Below, in pieces: positions 1 through 6,020 of a stretch of DNA of 8,546 nucleotides; positions within the stretch are counted from its first letter, which is position 1; every line of letters begins with the position of its first letter. The stretch is from Planctomycetota bacterium (lineage in GTDB: Bacteria; Planctomycetota; Planctomycetia; Pirellulales; Pirellulaceae). Below the pieces are notes generated by a model, which worked only from the letters and a program-made list of their open reading frames with translations, ran no database searches and had not been told where the DNA came from. Position numbers and translations under genes: made by a program. The stretch is taken from positions 1 through 8,546 of the forward strand of contig JAJRVM010000294.1 of NCBI GenBank assembly GCA_024277285.1, written 5' to 3'.

Positions 1-2316
1 TCGCTGGCAGTTGATCCGCAGGGACGCCTGTTGGCCTCGGACCAGATTTCGGGACTCTATCGCATCACTCTTCCCGCAGTAGATCCGACACGGAAGCGGC
101 CATTTATCGAACGGCTCGAAGTGAACATTGGCGGAGCGCAAGGGTTGCTATTCGCGCACGACTGCCTCTATGCAGTGGTCAATGGCCTAGATCCAGGGCT
201 GTATCGACTGAGCGATACAAACGGTGACGATCAGTTCGATCAAGAGGAGCGACTGCGGGCGATTGACGGAGTGGGCGAGCATGGTCCTCACGCGGTAATT
301 CTTGGGCCAGACGGTGAGTCACTCTATATGGTCGGTGGAAACGGCTGTTTTCCGGCGAAGAATCCGGAGCGATCGCGGGTGCCTCGTGTGTGGCGCGAGG
401 ACCGATTGCTCACGCGCACAAGTGCTTCAGACGGAACATGGGGCAGAAATCGTAATGGTGGCTGGGTCTGCAAAATGGACCGTGATGCGAAACAATTGGA
501 GTTGATCGCAATGGGGCTGCGCAACCCTTACGACATTGCGCTGAGCGACGACGGTGAGTTGTTCACCTTTGACGCGGACATGGAATGGGACGTGGGCACT
601 CCCTGGTATCGTCCCACTCGTGTGAATCACATTGTCTCGGGAGCAGACTTCGGCTGGCGCGCCGGGACATCGAAATGGCCCGACTGGTATTTTGATAGTG
701 TTGGCACGGTTGTCGATGTCGGACTCAGTTCGCCGACGGGACTGACCTTCGGTTACGATGCCCGCTTCCCCCGGAAGTATCAACAGGCGTTATTCATGGG
801 TGATTGGAGCTTGGGGAACATTTACGTTGCCTATTTGCAGCCTAAGGGCGCGACCTATGTAGGAACGTTTGAATCGTTCTTGGCGGGCGCACCACTGCCT
901 GTCACGGACCTGGTGATCAATCCGCATGATGGTGCATTGTATTTTGTCGTTGGCGGCCGCGGCATCAATTCGGCGCTCTACCGCGTTTCCTACGTGGGAC
1001 CAACGAGCGAGTCTCGCAAGGCGGATGCGGGATCGGTCGATCAACATGCTGCCGCGAAACGCAAGCAACGACGAGAGATCGAGCGATACCACGAAGCGGG
1101 GCACCTGGCGAACCCGGCGGATCTATGGCAACCGCTGGCCAGTCAGGATCGAGCGATTCGGTATGCTGCGCGGGTTGCCTTGGAACACATTCCAGTCGAG
1201 CGTTGGAAGGACCAGTTGCTTCAACAACGTGATTCTCATGCTCGGATTGCCGGTGTTATGGCGGCAGTTCGGCACGTCGACTCTGCTGCCGTGTCGATGC
1301 TTCTTGACGCCCTTGATGGGCTGGATTGGGAGCAACTGACGGGTGACGATCAGGTTGATTTGCTGCGCACGTACCAAGTACTGTTAAGCCGGCATGCGCG
1401 CGACGGCGTTCAAGCAGCGGTCGTGCACAAGCGAGTCTGCAAACGGCTGAACCAGCGGTTTCCTGCCGAGCGGCCCACCGTCGATCAACTGTTGGCCGAG
1501 ATTCTTGTGTTTGCACAGGCGCCGGGGATTATCGATCGATTGTTGGATCGACTTGAACGAGCGGATGCACAGGAGAACCAGATTCATTACGCGATGTGCC
1601 TGCGCGACGTGAGGCATGGCTGGACACTTGCTCGACGCCGGCGACTGTTCGCTTGGTTTCAGCGCTCGGCCGAGCAGCGTGGCGGTGTGTTGTTTGGTGA
1701 CTATATCTGGCAGATTCGCCGCGTATTTGAAGCTCAGTTGAGCGACATACAACGTCAGCAACTGGCAGACGTGTTGAAAATGCCTGAAACGATTGATCCG
1801 CTATCAAGTTTGTCGTCGCGCCCACTGGTCCGGAAATGGGACATAAGCGGGTTGTTGGAGATTGTCGATTCGGCACAACAAAAGGGTGATGCGGAACGTG
1901 GAAAGCAAATCTACAAGACGGCGCTGTGCCTGAATTGCCATCGGGTGGCGGGGCAAGGAGGAATGATCGGCCCGGACCTGACCAGTGTCACGCGCCGCTT
2001 CAATTCCCGCGATCTGGTCGAAGCCATGGTGATGCCGGACAAGGTGATTTCCGAGCAATTTCAAAGTGTCGAGATCCTGACGGAGGAAGGGAGAATCGTC
2101 AATGGGAAGATCACCGATATCAATGGGAACATGCTGGTTTTGATGAACGACCCTCTAAACCCCGCTGATCTGACGATGGTCAAGCGCGATAGTATCGACG
2201 AGATGTCGTGGTCAAGTACTTCACTGATGCCGACTGGGTTGCTGGATACGTTTACGGCTCAAGAGGTTATCGATCTGATTGCGTTTTTGCAAGCGGCGGC
2301 ACGCGTTGATCCGTGA
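1..2316 (+). CDS. PVC-type haem-binding propeller protein with C-terminal cytochrome c domain (5' partial)
   Basis: The frame is open from base 1, and the residues before the first possible start (TTG at 31) already fit the propeller family, so the true start lies before the window. 771 codons are visible. Residues ~1-330 (numbered from base 1) match the Pirellula/Verrucomicrobium 'membrane-bound dehydrogenase' N-terminal beta-propeller. They include a calcium-loop-like DTNGDDQFD at 72-80, then EHGPH, LRNPYD, PWYRP and GGRG. Residues ~350-620 are helical and HEAT-like (RYAARVALE). The C-terminus is a TIGR02603-type haem domain with CLNCH (C643, C646, H647) and GPDL. A late MP (M743) could be the axial methionine. 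By family it is an exported redox protein that binds one haem c covalently; the substrate is unknown. The propeller resembles PQQ-dependent sugar dehydrogenases, but a catalytic role is unproven. Any signal peptide is outside the window. Confidence 0.93.
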   Translation, partial: SLAVDPQGRLLASDQISGLYRITLPAVDPTRKRPFIERLEVNIGGAQGLLFAHDCLYAVVNGLDPGLYRLSDTNGDDQFDQEERLRAIDGVGEHGPHAVILGPDGESLYMVGGNGCFPAKNPERSRVPRVWREDRLLTRTSASDGTWGRNRNGGWVCKMDRDAKQLELIAMGLRNPYDIALSDDGELFTFDADMEWDVGTPWYRPTRVNHIVSGADFGWRAGTSKWPDWYFDSVGTVVDVGLSSPTGLTFGYDARFPRKYQQALFMGDWSLGNIYVAYLQPKGATYVGTFESFLAGAPLPVTDLVINPHDGALYFVVGGRGINSALYRVSYVGPTSESRKADAGSVDQHAAAKRKQRREIERYHEAGHLANPADLWQPLASQDRAIRYAARVALEHIPVERWKDQLLQQRDSHARIAGVMAAVRHVDSAAVSMLLDALDGLDWEQLTGDDQVDLLRTYQVLLSRHARDGVQAAVVHKRVCKRLNQRFPAERPTVDQLLAEILVFAQAPGIIDRLLDRLERADAQENQIHYAMCLRDVRHGWTLARRRRLFAWFQRSAEQRGGVLFGDYIWQIRRVFEAQLSDIQRQQLADVLKMPETIDPLSSLSSRPLVRKWDISGLLEIVDSAQQKGDAERGKQIYKTALCLNCHRVAGQGGMIGPDLTSVTRRFNSRDLVEAMVMPDKVISEQFQSVEILTEEGRIVNGKITDINGNMLVLMNDPLNPADLTMVKRDSIDEMSWSSTSLMPTGLLDTFTAQEVIDLIAFLQAAARVDP

Positions 2317-2349
2317 TCTCGCACAGCGTACAACGGTTGAGGGGCAGCC

Positions 2350-2472
2350 GTGGCGATTGCCAAACTCACGCACGCGTTGGTGCCGTTCTTCAAGACGGAC
2401 GAAACGTCGCGTGCCGGCGTTGTGCAAGGCGGACCGTTTTGGAACTACCAACTATGTAAGCCAACTCATTGA
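2350..2472 (+). CDS. Possible 40-codon small ORF between the two large genes
   Basis: A GTG at 2350 is preceded by GAGGGG with about 5 bases of spacing. It opens a 40-codon frame ending at TGA 2470-2472, 18 bases before the next gene. The frame is the same as that of the upstream gene, but that gene's TGA at 2314 and a second TGA at 2338 separate them. I recognise no domain, signal peptide or membrane segment; the product would be mixed in composition with a central GGPFWNYQ. It could equally be untranslated spacer, and its only support is the start context. Confidence 0.15.
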   Translation: MAIAKLTHALVPFFKTDETSRAGVVQGGPFWNYQLCKPTH

Positions 2473-2490
2473 CCACCTCGAAGGGGACTC

Positions 2491-4182
2491 ATGATGCGAC
2501 ACTTCAAGTTTCACGCGTTTGTTTCCATGGCAGTTGTATGGGGCGTGTTGACACTGGTGACGTCGGCCCAATCCCAGGAGTTTCGCCGCTTGTCGCTTGA
2601 CGATTATCGCGACAAGATGGCGGGTGGGTGGGTTGGCCAAATGGCCGGTGTCGGTTGGGGAGCGCCGACCGAATTTCGGTGGAAGGGAGCGATTATTCCA
2701 CTCGACAAAATGCCGAAGTGGAAGCCGGAGATGATCAACCAGTTCAACCAGGACGATATTTACGTCGAGATGACTTTCTTGCGCACGCTGGAGGTCCACG
2801 GGTGGGATGTCTCAATTCGGCAAGCGGGAATCGACTTTGCCAATAGTGGTTACCGGCTGTGGCATGCCAATCGAGCAGGACGGGACAATCTGCGCAGTGG
2901 GATCGCACCGCCCGATTCAGGACACCCCAAGTTCAACCACCATGCCGATGACATCGACTACCAAATTGAAGCTGACTATGCCGGGTTGATCGCACCAGGT
3001 ATGCCCAATGTGGCGATCGAATTGGGCGAGAAGTTTGGCCGGCTGATGAACTATGGTGACGGTCTTTACGGTGGACAGTTTGTTAGTGGTATGTATGCGG
3101 AAGCGTTCTTTGAAGATGACGTCATGAAAATTGTTGCGGCAGGGTTGAAATGCATCCCTCGTGAGAGTCAATATGCGGAGTGTATTCGCGATACGATAAA
3201 GTGGCATCGTGCGTCCCCTGACAACTGGGAGAAGACTTGGGAGAAGATCGAGGCCAAGTACCAAGACAATACCGCGTACCGGAGATTCTCGTGCAACAAA
3301 GGGGACTTCAATATCGATGCCAAGATCAACGGTGCCTATATCGTGTTGGGGTTGCTCTATGGCAAGGGTGATATGGATCAGACCATCGTCATCTCCACCC
3401 GCTGTGGACAGGACTCGGATTGCAATCCGGCCAACGCGGGAGGTATCTTGGGGACCGTGATCGGCCGCCGCAGCTTGCCGAAGAAGTTCACCAGTGCCAT
3501 TGACCCCGATGGCAAATTCAGCCACACACCGTATACGTTTCCGGCACTTGTCGAAGTGTCCGACAAACTGGTGCGTCAGGCGGTCGTGCGAGCCGGCGGA
3601 CGGATCGAGAAGGATGCTGCCGGCGAGGTTGTCTTGGTGATTCCCGTTGCGCAGCCGCGCCCGACTAAGCTCGAACAGTGTTGGGAGCCAGGGCCGACGG
3701 CGGACAGTAAATTTACGGACCAGGAGATGGGCCAGATCACTGCAGGATCCGTCGACAAGGAGGTGCAGGCTGCTGTGGAGCAAGTGCTGCCAGGGTGGAA
3801 GGTGTCGAAATGTGGCAAGGATATGGAGCCCGGTATTCGGAGCGAGTACCGCGAGCGCAAGAACGTCTTGATGACCCATCCGCTCAACCGTGAAGTACCC
3901 TGCGTCTTGAGCAGGACTGTCAATGTACCATCGGGACAATCGACGTTGCGGTTGGTGGTGACCCATGACACACATGGCGATTGGCTGCTCGTTGCCAAGG
4001 TAAACGGCAAACAACTGCTCAAGAAACGGATCGGTGCTCGATCTGTCACAGATGGTTGGTTGCCGGTTGATCTTGACTTGTCGGATTGGGCGGGCCAGTC
4101 GGTGACGGTCGAGCTATTGAATCAAGCCGACGGTTGGCAAAATGAAGCGGCCTACTGGGCCGAAATCGGGTGGGCACGATAG
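2491..4182 (+). CDS. Secreted ADP-ribosylglycohydrolase-family protein with C-terminal beta-rich domain
   Basis: 563 residues. Residues 1-~26 form a signal peptide (basic MMRHFK, a hydrophobic stretch, cleavage probably after TSA), so the enzyme is exported. Residues ~35-370 are the ADP_ribosyl_GH fold: GGWVGQMAGVGWGAP at 45-59, QDD at 87-89 (usually TDDT), HHADDID with D153/D154/D156, DGLYGGQF, and the metal-binding GQDSDCNPA (D308, D310; usually GxDTDT). Residues ~432-563 are rich in beta strands and Trp (DWLLVAKVNG, WLPVDLDLSDW), like a galactose-binding jelly roll. Known family members hydrolyse ADP-ribosyl bonds using two Mg ions. Export and the altered motifs suggest that this branch acts on an extracellular glycoside, which is inference. 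ATG occurs at 2491 and 2494; AAGGGG at 2481-2486 sits better for 2494, so the start may be one codon later. The gene probably lies in an operon with the upstream haem protein. No clear terminator follows. Confidence 0.9.
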   Translation: MMRHFKFHAFVSMAVVWGVLTLVTSAQSQEFRRLSLDDYRDKMAGGWVGQMAGVGWGAPTEFRWKGAIIPLDKMPKWKPEMINQFNQDDIYVEMTFLRTLEVHGWDVSIRQAGIDFANSGYRLWHANRAGRDNLRSGIAPPDSGHPKFNHHADDIDYQIEADYAGLIAPGMPNVAIELGEKFGRLMNYGDGLYGGQFVSGMYAEAFFEDDVMKIVAAGLKCIPRESQYAECIRDTIKWHRASPDNWEKTWEKIEAKYQDNTAYRRFSCNKGDFNIDAKINGAYIVLGLLYGKGDMDQTIVISTRCGQDSDCNPANAGGILGTVIGRRSLPKKFTSAIDPDGKFSHTPYTFPALVEVSDKLVRQAVVRAGGRIEKDAAGEVVLVIPVAQPRPTKLEQCWEPGPTADSKFTDQEMGQITAGSVDKEVQAAVEQVLPGWKVSKCGKDMEPGIRSEYRERKNVLMTHPLNREVPCVLSRTVNVPSGQSTLRLVVTHDTHGDWLLVAKVNGKQLLKKRIGARSVTDGWLPVDLDLSDWAGQSVTVELLNQADGWQNEAAYWAEIGWAR

Positions 4183-4235
4183 TTGTAGTGTGCCTAGTTG
4201 TACAGCGCCACTTAGCCGCCTTATCGGAGGCTGGT

Positions 4236-4375
4236 CAATGACGAAATACCCAATGACCAGACAATGCCGAAATCCGAAGCCCGAACTCGGTTTGAAATGC
4301 ACCCCTGCACAAGAGCGTCCGATGGGACCGCTTTCGACATTCGTCATTTGACGTCGGGCATTTGTTGTCGTTCTT
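4236..4375 (+). repeat. Degenerate inverted-repeat element built from AATGACGAA-like words
   Basis: The left part has three related words: caatgacgaaat (4236), caatgaccag (4251) and caatgccgaaat (4262). The right part carries the complement: acattcgtcatttg (4338-4351) and gggcatttg (4356-4364), which read caaatgacgaatgt and caaatgccc on the other strand. The halves are separated by roughly 60 bases. From memory, runs of this kind of word (ATTCGTCATT and its complement) are common between genes in planctomycetes, where they give spurious predicted peptides such as FDIRH. The function is unknown. Confidence 0.45.
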
Positions 4376-4475
4376 TCCGAAACGGGCAAAGTGAAACAAG
4401 AGCCGGAAGAAAAGGCTTTCCAGTTAAGATCAAATTCTCATCATTCCAGGATGTACCTGCGGTCACCTCTTGAGC

Positions 4476-4503
4476 TTGACACACCTTGCGACAATGCTAG
4501 CAG
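4476..4503 (+). promoter_or_regulatory. Candidate sigma70-like promoter
   Basis: A perfect TTGACA at 4476-4481 is followed after 16 bases by TAGCAG at 4498-4503, preceded by TG (extended -10 form). The -10 match is poor. A second, weaker pair (TTGCGG, 16 bases, TACGAT with a TG) lies about 50 bases downstream, near 4528-4555. Either could start an RNA that runs through the hairpins at 4575-4618 towards the csrA-like gene. The call rests on consensus matching alone. Confidence 0.25.
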
Positions 4504-4574
4504 TTTCGATGCCAGAAAATGCTGTTTGCGGAACGTGGTCGGTGTGCTACGATCACGGGTTCAATGAATGGTAG

Positions 4575-4618
4575 GCAGTGTGTCTTGGATGACACTGCAC
4601 GTCTCCTTTTTCGAGACG
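4575..4618 (+). promoter_or_regulatory. Tandem hairpins in the long leader or intergenic RNA, one with GGA in the loop
   Basis: The first hairpin is GCAGTGT (4575-4581) paired with ACACTGC (4592-4598), with a ten-base loop containing TTGGATG. The second is CGTCTC (4600-4605) paired with GAGACG (4613-4618), with a CTTTTTC loop. CsrA proteins are known to bind GGA presented in hairpin loops, so the first could be a CsrA site in a small RNA or a long 5' leader. No T run follows, so this is not a standard terminator. Transcription has not been shown. Confidence 0.3.
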
Positions 4619-4878
4619 GTCGACATGGAGGTTGACAGCTTACCTCAGGTTCGCTGGGACTATGGCAGACGATTCTACGCGTTGTTTTGCGCACGTTGCC
4701 ACCCTCCGAGGAATAACGACCGTGTTAAGTAGTAAGGAAGCTCGTCCCTGATATGATCGGCAGAACGCGATCGACTTCAGATGCGTCATAGAATTGCCAA
4801 CCGGGTATAACGCTTGAGCATATTGTTTGGCGGTTCTATGTGCTGTCTTGAATGCGATTCGTGCGGTTTGATGGGACG

Positions 4879-4903
4879 CGAGTTAACTCGAAAGGAGACG
4901 AGG
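4879..4903 (+). promoter_or_regulatory. Palindrome plus ribosome binding site with GGA motifs before csrA-receiver gene
   Basis: CGAGTTAACTCG (4879-4890) is a perfect 12-base palindrome, which as RNA gives a CGAG/CUCG stem with a UUAA loop. AAAGGAG (4891-4897) follows at once, with six bases before ATG 4904; this strong site decides the start. GGA occurs at 4874-4876, 4894-4896 and 4902-4904, the last overlapping the start codon as AGGATG. Known CsrA family members repress translation by binding GGA at ribosome binding sites, so autoregulation is plausible. The palindrome could instead be a DNA operator. Confidence 0.5.
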
Positions 4904-5662
4904 ATGCTTGTCCTCTCGCGCAGACAAGACGACAAAATCGTTTTCCCAAACCTGGGAATCACTGTGGAGATCTTGAAGATTGCGGGGCGTAGTGTCCGCG
5001 TTGGCGTTGACGCGCCGTCGGACGTTCGCGTGTTGCGGCACGAATTGGCCGAAAAGGAAGGCGTCGCAACAGGGACCCAAGTTCGCGGGCCACAAACGAA
5101 ACCGTCGGACCACCAATTGCGGAACCGTTTGAATCGAGCCACGATCGGACTGCAGTTGGCCCAAAAGCAATTGGAAGTCGGGCAGGTTGACAGTGCTGAC
5201 CAGACAATGGCTAAAGTGTTGAGTGAATTTCAGTCGTTGGATGATGACCTGGGACGGCAAGTTACCGAGTCGCATGCTCGGGTTCAGCGTCATGCCCTGT
5301 TGGTTGAGGACGACGCCAACGAGAGCGAACTACTTGCGGGTTACTTGCGACTGAGCGGCTTTCAGGTCGATACGGCATCGGACGGTTGTGATGCACTTGA
5401 CTATTTGTCCGAGCATCGCCGCCCGGACGTTGTGTTGCTCGATATGCAGATGCCTCGTTGTGACGGCCCGACCACGATTTCTGCGATCCGCGACAATCCT
5501 GAGTACGGCGGCTTGAAGGTGTTTGCGGTGAGTGGTCGCGTACCGGCCGAGATGGGGGTGACGGTCGGTCCGACGGGAGTCGACCGGTGGTTTCGCAAAC
5601 CATTGAATCCACTGGAGCTGGTCGTGGAGCTGAACCGCGACCTGGAGGCGGTAGCAAAATGA
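4904..5662 (+). CDS. CsrA-receiver fusion protein (RNA-binding CsrA domain, helical linker, REC domain)
   Basis: 252 residues. Residues 1-~52 are a full CsrA domain starting MLVLSRR, with L4, R6 and R45 at the positions used by known CsrA proteins for RNA contact. Residues ~66-125 are predicted helical and contain HQLRNRLN (H70), which resembles the H-box of histidine kinases (HELRNPL). Residues ~130-250 are a receiver domain with E135/D136/D137, phospho-acceptor D180 in VVLLDMQMP, S210 and K232-P, so it should be able to accept phosphate. The likely role is an mRNA-binding translational regulator whose activity depends on phosphorylation; this is inferred from the domains. The start is ATG 4904 because it gives a canonical CsrA N-terminus and has a strong ribosome binding site; the frame extends upstream to a TTG at 4814, but those residues fit no family. 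It stands alone on the plus strand and converges with the hybrid kinase. Confidence 0.93.
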   Translation: MLVLSRRQDDKIVFPNLGITVEILKIAGRSVRVGVDAPSDVRVLRHELAEKEGVATGTQVRGPQTKPSDHQLRNRLNRATIGLQLAQKQLEVGQVDSADQTMAKVLSEFQSLDDDLGRQVTESHARVQRHALLVEDDANESELLAGYLRLSGFQVDTASDGCDALDYLSEHRRPDVVLLDMQMPRCDGPTTISAIRDNPEYGGLKVFAVSGRVPAEMGVTVGPTGVDRWFRKPLNPLELVVELNRDLEAVAK

Positions 5663-5682
5663 AGGTGGCAAATTAAGCGTGG

Positions 5683-5729
5683 CAAAGCCTTGAGCCGCGG
5701 CGGTGGGCCGCCAAGTCATCCTGGCTTTG
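5683..5729 (+). repeat. Nested hairpin just after the CsrA-receiver gene
   Basis: CAAAGCC (5683-5689) pairs with GGCTTTG (5723-5729) as an outer stem. GGCGG (5699-5703) and CCGCC (5708-5712) form an inner hairpin with a TGGG loop. It begins 20 bases after the stop codon. No T run follows, so it may protect the 3' end of the mRNA or assist the terminator further downstream. Confidence 0.4.
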
Positions 5730-5894
5730 TGAACGTCACGAGAATCATGTTGTAACGCATTGATATGCGGCAATTACTTCCAGCGCTAGGCCGAATGGGT
5801 ATGGCAATGACCCAGTTGCCTGCGAACCGGTCATACCGGTCCATTCAAGGATGATATGAGAAACGCAAGGAGATGCCCTTCGCGCCTAAACAGG

Positions 5895-5932
5895 GGCGGG
5901 AGCTCACCCGAATTTGGGCTCTCGCCTTTTTT
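5895..5932 (+). terminator. Rho-independent terminator
   Basis: GGCGGGAGC (5895-5903) pairs along all nine positions (one G-T) with GCTCTCGCC (5918-5926). The CCC and GG in the loop may extend the stem. Six T's (5927-5932) follow directly, then a pyrimidine-rich stretch. The orientation ends plus-strand transcription, presumably from the CsrA-receiver gene, leaving a 3' tail of about 230 bases after its stop codon. On the minus strand only a short broken T run follows, so it probably works poorly for the kinase. Confidence 0.8.
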
Positions 5933-6020
5933 CCTTTCCTTGGGGATCCTTCACAAGACGACTGGTCGGCACCGCTAGTGCCCGGCAATTCCGTTCGCGT
6001 ACCAGGTGTTGTGGCAGATC

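Larger units (their letters stand above)
4183..4903 (+). other. Long intergenic region without a convincing gene
   Basis: 721 bases separate the glycohydrolase from the csrA-like gene. All open frames here are short, lack family motifs and are rich in Arg, Ser or Cys, as expected of chance frames. The region holds an imperfect hairpin just after the glycohydrolase (4214-4232, no T run), a degenerate repeat element, a candidate promoter, two compact hairpins and a weak GAGGT/ACCTC hairpin (4628-4646). A TATAAC at 4806-4811 could be a -10 box for the downstream gene, but no good -35 accompanies it. A GAGGA before a nine-codon GTG frame near 4723 is too short to call. Confidence 0.6.
5663..6020. 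other. Convergent intergenic region
   Basis: 358 bases lie between the ends of the CsrA-receiver gene and the kinase gene. I see no gene. The region holds a nested hairpin close to the first gene, ACCGGT repeated three bases apart (5826-5831 and 5835-5840), the intrinsic terminator, and a small GGCAC/GTGCC hairpin at 5968-5982. That last hairpin could lie in the 3' end of the kinase transcript but has no T run on the minus strand. Confidence 0.6.

Noticed and set aside
31..33. TTG at 31 as the real start of the first gene
   Set aside because: The frame is open upstream, and the residues before it (AVDPQGRLLASDQ region) belong to the propeller family, so the gene simply enters from outside the window.
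2917..4014. 365-codon open frame on the minus strand
   Set aside because: It lies wholly opposite the glycohydrolase, whose sense frame carries a full set of family motifs. The antisense product has no recognisable domain and is a codon-bias shadow.
4497..4694. 65-codon minus-strand frame in the intergenic region
   Set aside because: The product is Arg-, Cys- and Ser-rich with no domain, as expected for a chance frame.
4814..4903. TTG at 4814 as a longer start for the CsrA-receiver gene
   Set aside because: It would add 30 residues before the canonical MLVLSRR N-terminus and ignore the strong ribosome site at 4891-4897.
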